A stretch of 45,416 nt of DNA, taken from positions 879-46,294 of the forward strand of contig PCYE01000012.1 of the NCBI GenBank assembly GCA_002762865.1, given 5' to 3'. Position 1 is the first letter of the stretch. Each line of letters opens with the position of its first letter. Positions 9,453-19,160 of this stretch are shown here, piece after piece. The position numbers and the translations under genes were made by a program. This DNA comes from Candidatus Woesearchaeota archaeon CG10_big_fil_rev_8_21_14_0_10_33_12. Lineage in GTDB: Archaea > Nanobdellota > Nanobdellia > Woesearchaeales > CG1-02-33-12. The notes beneath the pieces are model-generated. The model made no database searches, was not told where the DNA came from, and was given only the letters and a program-made list of their open reading frames with translations.

Positions 9453-10091
9453 ATGAAATATGAAGCGATTGTCTTTGATTTAGATGGAACATTAATCCAT
9501 ACAGCCCCCGAATACAGGTATATCATTGTAGGAAATACCTTAAAAGATTTAGGTGTCTCAGCTTCAAATAAAAAAATAGACAAATTCTGGTTTGAAAAGG
9601 AGAGAAATAAAATAATAAAAAATGAATTTGGAGTAAAAGAACCTCAGAGATTCTGGGAAAAATATGATATCTACGAAAAAACCGATTTAAGGAAGAATTT
9701 TGTAAAAGCTTATGAAGATATAAATTTCATTAAAGAATTAAAAAATAGAGGTTATAAATTAGGAATAGTAACTAGCGCAGCTGAACATATTGTGGATATT
9801 GAGTTAGAACTTATTGGAAAAAAATATTTTGATGCTGTTATAATGGCGAGAAGCTCAAATGGTATAATACCAAAACCTCATCCCCAGGGTTTATTGAAAT
9901 GTCTCGATGAGTTAAAGGTTAATCCAGAAAAATCAATTTATGTTGGAAATGCAGAAGAGGATTTAATATGTGCAGAAAAAGCAAATGTATTAGGAGTTAT
10001 TATATTAAGGAATGAATATAAATTTAAGAATATAAATTCTTGCTTTACAATTAGTTCTTTAGATAAATTAGAAAAAATTCTAAGCTTATAG
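9453..10091 (+). CDS. HAD-superfamily hydrolase (phosphoglycolate phosphatase-like)
   Basis: VFDLDGTLIHT, LGIVTSA, KPHPQGL, YVGNAEEDL. Confidence 0.88.
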   Translation: MKYEAIVFDLDGTLIHTAPEYRYIIVGNTLKDLGVSASNKKIDKFWFEKERNKIIKNEFGVKEPQRFWEKYDIYEKTDLRKNFVKAYEDINFIKELKNRGYKLGIVTSAAEHIVDIELELIGKKYFDAVIMARSSNGIIPKPHPQGLLKCLDELKVNPEKSIYVGNAEEDLICAEKANVLGVIILRNEYKFKNINSCFTISSLDKLEKILSL

Positions 10092-10096
10092 TTAAA

Positions 10097-10169
10097 TGGG
10101 CCCACCCGGAATCGAACCGGGGATCTTCACCCTGTGAAGGTGATGTCATAGCCGCTAGACCATAGGCCC
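10097..10169 (-). tRNA. tRNA-Val(CAC)
   Basis: GGGCCTA...TGGGCCC acceptor; TCACC-TTCACAG-GGTGA anticodon arm; GGTTCGATTCC T arm. Confidence 0.93.
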
Positions 10170-10174
10170 AATGA

Positions 10175-10726
10175 TCATAAAAAATTGTTTCTTTTTCTTA
10201 GCTTTTCTATCTCGTTATGGCTTTTTTTAACCCTTTCCACATATTCCTCTCCAAGTTCTTTTCTGTATCTTTCAATTACTTCTTTTATTGTGCCAACTCT
10301 ACTTCCAAATATTAGATTATCAGCATATGTTATTATTTTTTCTTCTGTTGTTTCAGGAACAAAATCCTTTAAGGGGAGATCGAGGCCTTGTTTTTCTATG
10401 TCTTTTTTTGTTATTCCAACACCAATATGTGTTTCAGCAATTCTTGCATATTTTTTAAGGCCTTCCTTAATTAATATTTCTCCGCCGACAACTCCGTGCC
10501 TTATTGAGTTTTCCTTATAGCATTTAAATCTTCCAATATCATGCAATAAGGAGCCTATCTTAACAAGGTTAATATCAACATCATGATTTTTCTTAACCTC
10601 CTCAGCTATCTCTAAAGCAAGCTTTTGGACAGCTCTTGAATGATTCAATACCTTGTTAAAACTTTCATCATCAGTAGAATACTTCCTCAAAAGTTCAACT
10701 GCCTCTTTTTCAGTTATATCTCTCAT
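10175..10726 (-). CDS. HD-domain phosphohydrolase
   Basis: HSRAVQKLALEIAEE..IGSLLHDIGR..HGVVGGEIL..YADNLIFG. Confidence 0.88.
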   Translation of the reverse strand: MRDITEKEAVELLRKYSTDDESFNKVLNHSRAVQKLALEIAEEVKKNHDVDINLVKIGSLLHDIGRFKCYKENSIRHGVVGGEILIKEGLKKYARIAETHIGVGITKKDIEKQGLDLPLKDFVPETTEEKIITYADNLIFGSRVGTIKEVIERYRKELGEEYVERVKKSHNEIEKLRKRNNFL

Positions 10727-10761
10727 AAAAAAACAGAAATAACAGTTTAATAAAAAGCTTT

Positions 10762-10992
10762 CTAAATTAGTCCCTTATCATTGGAGCCCACATAACCAGG
10801 GTGATAAGCATAGTCTCTCATATTAATAGGACCTCTTGTTCCTCCAATACCAAGAAGGGGTTTAACCTTAGGAAGAGGATCCATTGTATTATTTTTATAA
10901 TCTCTTTTACTTTCATTTGGTGTTTCAAGAAGATGCAATAAACCAAAAGAAATTTCATTAAACAAATTTTTTGCCTTGATCCCTATATCCAT
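10762..10992 (-). CDS. Hypothetical protein
   Basis: 76-aa ORF, no recognised motif. Confidence 0.4.
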   Translation of the reverse strand: MDIGIKAKNLFNEISFGLLHLLETPNESKRDYKNNTMDPLPKVKPLLGIGGTRGPINMRDYAYHPGYVGSNDKGLI

Positions 10993-11008
10993 AACAAAAA
11001 CCTTATTT

Positions 11009-11437
11009 CTATTTTTTATAATTTTTGGAAACTAACTCCGTTATTGTATTGATTTGTGAAGTAATAGTAGAAAAAGCGTTATTCATTGATTCAACTGCAT
11101 CCCAATATTGTTGTTGTTGTTTTTCATAAAAAAATGAATAAGTTCTTGTGCATTCTCCTACAAAACCTCCCAAGTAAAAATATACTGGTTCCTTTGTAAC
11201 TAGTGCTGTTATCGCAGAAGCAACCTCAATTGAATTTGATAACATTTTCTCAAGAAAAACCCTTCTTTCAGCTCCTTTAGTTAGTTCAATCTCTTCAGAC
11301 AATAATTCACTTTCTTCTTTTATTCTATTACTATTGTTATTTTTTATTTTTTCAAAGTAAATTGTTTTGTTTCTATAATATTCTCTTGATTCGGTTCCAA
11401 GAAAGTATTCTGAAACTAATTCCACTAATTTTGACAT
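11009..11437 (-). CDS. Hypothetical protein
   Basis: 142-aa ORF in a gap with no competing frame. Confidence 0.5.
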   Translation of the reverse strand: MSKLVELVSEYFLGTESREYYRNKTIYFEKIKNNNSNRIKEESELLSEEIELTKGAERRVFLEKMLSNSIEVASAITALVTKEPVYFYLGGFVGECTRTYSFFYEKQQQQYWDAVESMNNAFSTITSQINTITELVSKNYKK

Positions 11438-11550
11438 TTTAATAAAAATTATTTTTATTGTTTATAAATATTTCTATACTTTACTACTCTGGAGTATTTA
11501 ATCAACTATCTAACAACTTAAACTATCCTCCTGTTAAGTTAAATTTTAAT

Positions 11551-11610
11551 AAAAAAATAAAGGCTCCCTATTCTTGAGTTTAGGGGTAGTAAGAATTAGG
11601 CAGGGAGCCT
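11551..11610 (-). terminator. Hairpin terminator-like element overlapping the stop codon of the 11609 ORF
   Basis: Minus strand AGGCTCCCT-gccta-ATTCTT-loop-AAGAAT-AGGGAGCCT followed by TTATTTTTTT. Confidence 0.65.
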
Positions 11611-12034
11611 ATATAAATGTGATTTTTGATTTTTTTGGTGGCTTTTTCAGTTCTTCAAGCCACATTGCACCAATATTGATCATTTCCTTTTGGAACTGGT
11701 CTGATATTTTGTATGTTTTTTTGTAAAGATTGAAATTAATAATGCCCATGCTTTTCATTGGTGTTAATATTCTGTCATAAAACTGCCTTTTGTTATATGA
11801 AAGCTTGACCTTCTTGCCTTTGTATGACGGCTCTTCAATCTCTGCAACCAATGTTCCTTCATGAAGCCTTGTGGCAAACAGAGACATTTCTGACTTGCCT
11901 ATCTCACCGCCATTTTCTTTCATGTAATTTATCAGCAGATTGGCAACTATCTTCTGTTGTTTTGTTGCGAATATTACTTCCAGTATATCATCAGGGATAT
12001 TAAATAAGTCAAATAAAATGACCATTTTGAACAT
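11609..12034 (-). CDS. Hypothetical, possibly wHTH protein
   Basis: 141-aa ORF; helical N-terminus resembling HTH regulators. Confidence 0.55.
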   Translation of the reverse strand: MFKMVILFDLFNIPDDILEVIFATKQQKIVANLLINYMKENGGEIGKSEMSLFATRLHEGTLVAEIEEPSYKGKKVKLSYNKRQFYDRILTPMKSMGIINFNLYKKTYKISDQFQKEMINIGAMWLEELKKPPKKSKITFI

Positions 12035-12095
12035 AATAAATCATACTAGTATATAAATGTTACTATTTTGTATACTGGAATAGTTTTTATAATAT

Positions 12096-13967
12096 CTATT
12101 TTTTAGAAAAAAAGTCTTTAATATCATTGAGATAATTTTTAGTAATCTTAATATCCCAGTCAATAGGAAAGCATTTGAAATATGTTGGCCAGCAATATCT
12201 CTGGTCTAAAAATACTATTACCCCTCGATCAGTTGATGACCTTATACAGCGGCCAGCGCTTTGCAAGGATTTATTAAAACCAGGAAGCCTGTATCCATAA
12301 TCCCAGCCTTTGCTAAATTTCATGTCATAGTAATCTATCAATGCCTTTGCCTCAAGGTCTGGCTTTTGCAATGGTATTCCAATAACAACAACACACTTTA
12401 AAACCCCTGGCAAGTCAATTCCCTCTCCAAAAGAACCTGATGCAACGCACAACAAGACTGCTCCTAAATTTTTGTAAGACTTAAATTTTTCCAAGAGCTC
12501 TTTTTTCTCCTCTTTCTTTAGGTTAGGTATTTCAAGAAAAGTTGTTTTTCTGCATAATTTAGTAAAAAAGTGATTAACAGTGTCCCTTATGTAATAGCTT
12601 GGAAAAAAAAGTGCAGAATTTCCAGGGGTTTCATTCACAATATCAGAGCATATTTTTGCTATCCTCCTGAACTGCTTTTCATTTCTTAGAGAATATTTTG
12701 TGCTTGTTTCAGGAACTATAATATTAAGCTGGTTTTTGACTGGAAAAGGGCTTTTATATGATTTTTCAACTGTATTTTCTTCAAAACCTAAAAGGTCTTT
12801 GTACATTAGTGTTGGAGTTAGTGTTCCAGACATTATGATTGTTGAATGTGCATTATTTACTATATCTCTTGTAACTAATGATGGGTCTAAACAGCGGTAT
12901 GACAAAATTATCGCTTTTGGTTTTTTCTCAATTATCCTTACAAATCCTTCATCAGAACCCTGCCATGCACTAAGAAATTTTGCAACTGAGCCAATGCTGC
13001 TCTGCTTTTTTGTTTCCCTGACAGCATCGCCTATGAACTCAAAGTCTGAAACCAGATCATCATAATCTGCAATCTGGCTTATTTTTTTTGCAAACTCATC
13101 TTTTTTTACAATAGTTTCACCATATTCTTTTAGTTCTTTGGCAAGATTTTCCAGAATATTCTTAATCTCAACCAGGCTTTCTCTTGCTTTATTATACTTA
13201 AACTTCTTTGCTTCGCTGATAGCCCTCTTTACTGTAAAGCTTGATAACCGTTCTGTCATTAAATCCCTTACTCTTGAAGCAAGATTATGGCCTTCATCAA
13301 TTATAATAATTGTATTCTCAACATCTTTTTGTATTCTCTTGAAAAAAGAATCTCTTATAGCCGGGCTGAAAATATAATAATAATCTGTGACAATAACATC
13401 TGCATCTTTTGCCAATAATGCTGAGATTTCATATGGGCAAAGCCTGTATTTTGAACATATGTCCTTAACTGTTTCTGTATGGCATGGAGATAATTGTTTT
13501 AATTCTGATAAAACTGCCTTTGCTTTTACAGTTAATTTTGATTTTGTTCTTGTGTTTGCATAAAATTCGCATTTATTGTCTTCTCTTACAGTTTTGCAGT
13601 AATCTGCAAACTCACCTGAATAAAGCATTTCAACACCTGGAACAAGGCACATCCATTTCTTGCCAATTATGTCAGCAGCCTTTATACTCAGGTTGTATTC
13701 TTCTTTTATTTTTTTAAGAGTATTTATTGCAATAATATGCTGTGTATGCCTATTTGTCAGAAAAAATACTGTCAGCTTGTTTTTTATTGCATAAGCCAGT
13801 GCAGGAGCCAGGACGCCAGCAGTTTTTCCAATGCCTGTCGGAGCATGCATAATCAGGCTTTTTTTGTTTTTAAGGGCATTATCAACATCTAATATCATAT
13901 CATCCTGTATTTCCCTGACTTTGGAATGGGGGAATAATAATTTAGCCAGATTATCTTTTGATATCAT
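12096..13967 (-). CDS. XPD/Rad3-like (DEAD_2) Fe-S helicase
   Basis: Walker A APTGIGKTAG, FFLTNRHTQH, Cys cluster (C..C..C..C), IIDEGHNL, SGSFGEGIDLPG, QSAGRCIRS. Confidence 0.92.
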   Translation of the reverse strand: MISKDNLAKLLFPHSKVREIQDDMILDVDNALKNKKSLIMHAPTGIGKTAGVLAPALAYAIKNKLTVFFLTNRHTQHIIAINTLKKIKEEYNLSIKAADIIGKKWMCLVPGVEMLYSGEFADYCKTVREDNKCEFYANTRTKSKLTVKAKAVLSELKQLSPCHTETVKDICSKYRLCPYEISALLAKDADVIVTDYYYIFSPAIRDSFFKRIQKDVENTIIIIDEGHNLASRVRDLMTERLSSFTVKRAISEAKKFKYNKARESLVEIKNILENLAKELKEYGETIVKKDEFAKKISQIADYDDLVSDFEFIGDAVRETKKQSSIGSVAKFLSAWQGSDEGFVRIIEKKPKAIILSYRCLDPSLVTRDIVNNAHSTIIMSGTLTPTLMYKDLLGFEENTVEKSYKSPFPVKNQLNIIVPETSTKYSLRNEKQFRRIAKICSDIVNETPGNSALFFPSYYIRDTVNHFFTKLCRKTTFLEIPNLKKEEKKELLEKFKSYKNLGAVLLCVASGSFGEGIDLPGVLKCVVVIGIPLQKPDLEAKALIDYYDMKFSKGWDYGYRLPGFNKSLQSAGRCIRSSTDRGVIVFLDQRYCWPTYFKCFPIDWDIKITKNYLNDIKDFFSKK

Positions 13968-14017
13968 ATTAAAAAAAGAAAATAGTTGCTATATAAATCT
14001 TTATCTTAAGAAGCAGA

Positions 14018-14710
14018 TTATTTTCCGAGTTTTTCCTTAATCTTTTTTGCAAGCTCTTTTCCTTTTTCAGTTAATAAACTGCCTGTTTTTTTGCCTGTTT
14101 TTTCAAATATTATTTTACCTTTCTTGAGGTTTCTCTCCATTACTAAACTATAATCATGTAAAACAGCAGCCATATCCTTTATCCTATTGCCATATTTTTC
14201 AAGGAATGCAACAGTTGTCAGGGGATATCTTTGAGGAATAGTTGGCTTTTCATCAGAATAGCCGATTGTTATGATTGCCTGGGGTCTTACAGAATCCGGA
14301 ATGTTAAGAACCCTTGAGACTACATTCTCATCAAATGCACCAACCCAGCATGCTCCAAGATCAAGTGAATGTGCTGTTAAAAGCATGTTTTCTATTGCAG
14401 CTGCACAGTTTTGTATAGAATAAAGCCTGCTTCCCCTTACACCATAGAATCTTTCGCTTTTTTTCAGGTCTGCGCAGACAATTATGTAAACAGGAGCTTT
14501 TGACATCCAGTGCTGCCTTAATGAAGCCTCTGCAATTGTTTTTCTTTTGTCCTCATCCTGCACTACAATAAAGTTATAATCCTGTATATTTCCAGAGCTT
14601 GGGGCAAGCCTCCCAGCTTCTAAAATAGTTCCCACTTTGTCCCATTCAACTGGAATATCAAGATATTTTCTTATGCTTCTCCTTGTGCTTATGCATTCAA
14701 AAACTTCCAT
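14018..14710 (-). CDS. Nitroreductase-family protein
   Basis: MEVFECISTRRSIRKYLDIPVEWDKVGTILEAGRLAPSSGNIQ; internal start preferred. Confidence 0.9.
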   Translation of the reverse strand: MEVFECISTRRSIRKYLDIPVEWDKVGTILEAGRLAPSSGNIQDYNFIVVQDEDKRKTIAEASLRQHWMSKAPVYIIVCADLKKSERFYGVRGSRLYSIQNCAAAIENMLLTAHSLDLGACWVGAFDENVVSRVLNIPDSVRPQAIITIGYSDEKPTIPQRYPLTTVAFLEKYGNRIKDMAAVLHDYSLVMERNLKKGKIIFEKTGKKTGSLLTEKGKELAKKIKEKLGK

Positions 14711-14792
14711 ATTAAGCATTATAAAACTCTTTATTAATAAAATTATCGCTTTATTCAAAAATTATTTATAGTAAGGAGATTTATTAAAGGGT

Positions 14793-16718
14793 ATGAAATA
14801 CATTAACCTGGTTGAGGTCTACCAAAAGCTTGACTCAACAACAAAGAGACTTGAGAAAACTTATTTTATATCTGAACTATTAAGAAAAACTCCGGTAGAA
14901 GATCTTTCCAGGATAACATTATTATTGCAGGGCAAAATCTTTCCGCCGTGGGATGAGCGCAAGATTGGCGTTGCATCAAGAATGGTTTTAAAGGCAATAA
15001 ATGTTTCATCTGGCTTAAGTGTTAAGGAAATTGAGGATGAGTGGAAAAAAACAGGTGATCTTGGAAAGACAGCTGAAAACCTTATCCAAAAGAAAAAACA
15101 GGCCACTTTATTCTCTAGTGATTTGTCTGTGAGCAAGGTTTTTGATAATTTAAGAAAACTTGCCACCTTAGAAGGCCTTGGCTCTGTTGACCAAAAAGTA
15201 AAATTAATATCTGAGCTGCTTACATCTGCAAAACCTATTGAGGCAAGATACATCGTGAGGAATGTTTTAGAGGACCTAAGGGTGGGCGTTGGAGCTGGCT
15301 CTTTAAGAGATGCAATTGCATGGGCATTTTTTCCAAAAGTTAGTGGAATATTTTTCAAGTGTGATAAATGCAATAACTATATGCCTAATATAACTAAATG
15401 CCTTGAATGCAACGAAGCTATAGAAAACAAGTTCAATAAAGAAATTGAAAAATTTGATGAAAAAAAAGTTCTTAAACTAAAAAGCATTGACGAGCTTAAG
15501 AAAGCAGATATTAAAAAATATGATTTTATCTTATGCAATGATGAGAATTTAGCAAGGGAAGCTTATAATTATTTTGTTAATGCTGTTCAGGGAGCTTATG
15601 ATGTTGCAAATGACTTTTCTGTTGTTGCAGAAAAAGCAAAAGTTGAGGGTATTAAAGGCTTAATGAGTGTTGGCCTTGAGCCTGGAAGGCCTGTAAAGGT
15701 AATGCTAGCCATAAAAGTAAAGGATATAAAAGAAGGATTTGAAAGAGTTGGCAAGCCAGCTGATATTGAGTATAAATTAGATGGCTTCAGGCTGCAAATA
15801 CACAAAAAAGATAATGAAATAAAGCTTTTTACAAGAAGGCTTGAGAATGTCACAAAACAGTTTCCAGATGTTGTTGATTATGTTAAACATAATATTAAAG
15901 GGGATTCTTTTATAATTGACTCAGAGGGAGTCGGCTTCAGCCCAAAAACAAAAAAATATCTTCCATTCCAGAGCATATCCCAGAGAATTAAACGAAAGTA
16001 TGACATTGAGAATATGGCAAAGGAGTTTCCTGTTGAGCTGAATGTTTTTGATGTTATCTATTACAATGGGAAAAACATGATTAAGACACCTTTTATTGAG
16101 AGAAGAAATATTATTGAGAAAATAGTAAAGCCTGCTGAAAGAAAAATTGTTTATGTCAAGAACCTTATAACATCTGATGAGAAGGAAGTTTTAAAGTTTT
16201 ACAAGGAATCTCTTAAGAGAGGAAATGAAGGGATTATGTTTAAGACACTTGACGCTGTTTACAAGCCAGGTGCAAGAGTTGGGCATATGGTGAAGTTCAA
16301 GCCTATTATGGATACCCTTGATTTGGTTATTGTTGGAGCAGAGTGGGGAGAAGGCAAGCGATCTGACTGGCTGAGTTCTTTTACACTTGCATGTATTGAT
16401 GAAAACAATAATTTTCTTGAGATAGGAAAGGTCGGGACAGGCATTAAGGAAAAATCAGAGCTTGGAGTTTCATTCAGCCAGCTTACAGAGGAATTAAAGC
16501 CATTGATAATCTCTGAAAAAGGAAAAAGTGTTATTGTAAAGCCGGAGATTGTTGTAGAAATAAACTATGAAGAAATCCAGAAAAGCCAGACATACAGCTC
16601 AGGATATGCCTTAAGATTTCCGAGATTGATAAATTTAAGGCTGGAAAGGTCTGCTGAGGAATGCAGCACACTAAACATGGTTGAGGAGTTTTATGAAGGC
16701 CAGAGGCACAGGAAATAA
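14793..16718 (+). CDS. lig: ATP-dependent DNA ligase with zinc-ribbon-like insertion
   Basis: EYKLDGFRLQIH (KxDG), FTRRLENVTKQFPD, EGIMFK, SQTYSSGYALRFPRLINLR. Confidence 0.95.
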   Translation: MKYINLVEVYQKLDSTTKRLEKTYFISELLRKTPVEDLSRITLLLQGKIFPPWDERKIGVASRMVLKAINVSSGLSVKEIEDEWKKTGDLGKTAENLIQKKKQATLFSSDLSVSKVFDNLRKLATLEGLGSVDQKVKLISELLTSAKPIEARYIVRNVLEDLRVGVGAGSLRDAIAWAFFPKVSGIFFKCDKCNNYMPNITKCLECNEAIENKFNKEIEKFDEKKVLKLKSIDELKKADIKKYDFILCNDENLAREAYNYFVNAVQGAYDVANDFSVVAEKAKVEGIKGLMSVGLEPGRPVKVMLAIKVKDIKEGFERVGKPADIEYKLDGFRLQIHKKDNEIKLFTRRLENVTKQFPDVVDYVKHNIKGDSFIIDSEGVGFSPKTKKYLPFQSISQRIKRKYDIENMAKEFPVELNVFDVIYYNGKNMIKTPFIERRNIIEKIVKPAERKIVYVKNLITSDEKEVLKFYKESLKRGNEGIMFKTLDAVYKPGARVGHMVKFKPIMDTLDLVIVGAEWGEGKRSDWLSSFTLACIDENNNFLEIGKVGTGIKEKSELGVSFSQLTEELKPLIISEKGKSVIVKPEIVVEINYEEIQKSQTYSSGYALRFPRLINLRLERSAEECSTLNMVEEFYEGQRHRK

Positions 16719-16755
16719 TATCAACTTTTAGGAGATTATTAAATTTGTTAATACA

Positions 16756-17736
16756 ATGTTAAAATCAAATCACATAGTTAAAAAACTTGATATAAGATTC
16801 TTCAACAGCATGAAGATTGACTACATTAAAGAAACCTTAACAAAATCAACCCTTCACGATGAGAAACTTAATTCTGAGATAGATTGGTATCTATCATTTC
16901 CATCTCACTTCAGAAGGTATTTTCCTAAGATATTTGATTACAGAAAGGGGTATAATCCATACATAAAAATGGAATTTTACAATTATCCTTCACTTGCAGA
17001 TATTTATTTAAATGATAAGCTTCCACTTGACCAGTGGAAAAAAATATTTTTGGATCTTCATGAAATAGTCAAAAAATTTCAATCTGCAAATAAAAAAATA
17101 ACTGAAAAAGAAAAATTTGAGAGTCTTCTTAGTATGTATTATAAAAAAACAATCAAACGGTTAAAACAGCTGGAAATGCAAAATAGCTGGAATAAAATTT
17201 TATCAAATCCAATTTATATAAATGGAAAAAAATATTTTAAAGATAAAATAAAAAAAGACCTTAAAGATTGTCTACACAAATACTTGCTTAACTTACCAAA
17301 AAGAGATTTTTGCTTGATACACGGGGACTTATGTGCAGGAAATATACTCTTTGATAAATCTAACTTTATATTCGTTGATCCGCGAGGAAAGTTTGGAAAA
17401 TTTGTCATATATGGTGACACATACTATGATATTGCAAAACTATCTCACAGTTTTTTGGGATTTTATGATTTAATAGTTGACTCAAAATATAAACTTGATT
17501 TTAATGATAACCATATAAACTATGAAATACTTGCTTCAGATAAACAAAATAAGATATCGGAAGCATTTAAGGAAGAAATTCTATTTAAGTATGATTACAA
17601 GGAAGTTAGATTAATCGAATCCCTTTTGTTCCTAAGCATGCTTCCATTACATGTTGATGATTTTAAAAGGCAAATTGTGCTTTTTTCAAGGGGTCTGGAA
17701 TTATTTTATAGTGTTAAGGATGGTGGTTATTATTAG
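16756..17736 (+). CDS. Choline kinase / aminoglycoside phosphotransferase-like kinase
   Basis: CLIHGDLCAGNILFDKSNFIFVDPRGKFGKFVIYGDTYYDIAKLSHS. Confidence 0.8.
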   Translation: MLKSNHIVKKLDIRFFNSMKIDYIKETLTKSTLHDEKLNSEIDWYLSFPSHFRRYFPKIFDYRKGYNPYIKMEFYNYPSLADIYLNDKLPLDQWKKIFLDLHEIVKKFQSANKKITEKEKFESLLSMYYKKTIKRLKQLEMQNSWNKILSNPIYINGKKYFKDKIKKDLKDCLHKYLLNLPKRDFCLIHGDLCAGNILFDKSNFIFVDPRGKFGKFVIYGDTYYDIAKLSHSFLGFYDLIVDSKYKLDFNDNHINYEILASDKQNKISEAFKEEILFKYDYKEVRLIESLLFLSMLPLHVDDFKRQIVLFSRGLELFYSVKDGGYY

Positions 17737-18430
17737 AATTATCATAACTATGGCAGGTGAAGGAATTAGATTCAAAAAAGCAGGCTACCTCATTCCAAAA
17801 CACATGATAAAAATAAAGGACAAAACAATGTTTGAATGGGCTATGCTAACATTAAAGGATTTTTATGGTGAAGAATTTATTTTTGTTACCTTAGAAAAAA
17901 ATAATGATTTGAGTTTCATTAATGAAAAATGCAAATTATTAGGCATAAAAAAAAGAAAGATTGTATCCATAGATAATATAACTTCCGGGCAAGCAGAAAC
18001 TGTTTTGAAAGCAGAAAAAGAAATAAGTTTGGATGAACCCATACTGATTTATAATGTGGATACTTACGTTGAGCCTTATGAATTAAGAAAAACTGATATA
18101 AAGGGGTATGGCTTTGTTCCGTGTTTTAAGGCAAATGGAACCCACTGGAGTTTTGTAAAATTTGATTCAAATAAAAGAATTTTTGATATTACAGAAAAAG
18201 TAAGGATATCTGAATATGCGTCTATAGGGCTTTATTATTTTTGCAGTTTTTCCTTATTCAAGAAATGTTTTGGTAAATATTATTCGCAGGAATCTAAAGA
18301 AAAATATATTGCCCCTATTTACAATATTCTAATAAAAGATAACAAAGAGGTGTATACTTCAATCTTAGATAGCAAAAAAGTCCATATTTTAGGGACTCCA
18401 GAAGAGGTGAAATCATTTGAGGAGAAATAA
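17720..18430 (+). CDS. Nucleotidyltransferase (NTP_transferase, LicC/GlmU-like fold)
   Basis: IIITMAGEGIRFKKAGYLIPKHMIKIKDKTMFEW; start at 17720 preferred over 17651. Confidence 0.8.
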   Translation: MVVIIRIIITMAGEGIRFKKAGYLIPKHMIKIKDKTMFEWAMLTLKDFYGEEFIFVTLEKNNDLSFINEKCKLLGIKKRKIVSIDNITSGQAETVLKAEKEISLDEPILIYNVDTYVEPYELRKTDIKGYGFVPCFKANGTHWSFVKFDSNKRIFDITEKVRISEYASIGLYYFCSFSLFKKCFGKYYSQESKEKYIAPIYNILIKDNKEVYTSILDSKKVHILGTPEEVKSFEEK

Positions 18431-19160
18431 GTCAGATAATATCCTTGTTTTTGTGCCTGGTTATAATGTTGAAAACACAATTGAAAAAGTTTTTTTTGGT
18501 TTAATGAAAACAAAGAAAGAATTGAATTTTGACATTTTGTTTATTGACAACAGAAGCAAGGATAATACATTCGAAAAACTAAAAGAATTAGTAGAAAACA
18601 AAAAACAAAAAGGGATAAAACTGGTCAGAAACTCCAAAAATTTAGGTTATGGTGGCTCACAAAAGGTTGCATTTGGGTATGCATTCAGGAAAAAATATGA
18701 CTATCTTATTGAGTATGATGGGGATATGCAATATCCAGTTGCAAATATCCTTGATTTATATGCAAAAATAAAAAAAACAAAGTTAGGTATTGTTTTTGGC
18801 TCAAGAGTCACAACCAAAGAAAATATATCTCAGATGCCCTTTTGGAAGGCTTTTGGGAACAAATTTTTTAACATGCTAAACAAATGGGCATTAGGCATTA
18901 AAGTTTCTGAGATACATACTGGTTTTAGAATTTACAACCTCAAGAATATTAAAGGGTTTAATTTTAATAGGTGCCATAATGATTATAGGTGGACAATAGA
19001 TAGTGTTGTGGAGATACTAAAAATAAATAAGAATTTATCTGAAATACCTACAAAGGCTTTATACACTAAATATTCAAGTGCCCCAAGTTTCAAGCAGTTG
19101 TTTAAGACAATGGTGTATATGTTTTTTAGGGCACTGGAATACAAATTCTTAAGACTATGA
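18417..19160 (+). CDS. Family 2 glycosyltransferase (dolichyl-phosphate-sugar synthase-like)
   Basis: VFVPGYNVENTI, DILFIDNRSKDNT, YDYLIEYDGDMQYP; TTG start. Confidence 0.88.
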   Translation: MRRNKSDNILVFVPGYNVENTIEKVFFGLMKTKKELNFDILFIDNRSKDNTFEKLKELVENKKQKGIKLVRNSKNLGYGGSQKVAFGYAFRKKYDYLIEYDGDMQYPVANILDLYAKIKKTKLGIVFGSRVTTKENISQMPFWKAFGNKFFNMLNKWALGIKVSEIHTGFRIYNLKNIKGFNFNRCHNDYRWTIDSVVEILKINKNLSEIPTKALYTKYSSAPSFKQLFKTMVYMFFRALEYKFLRL

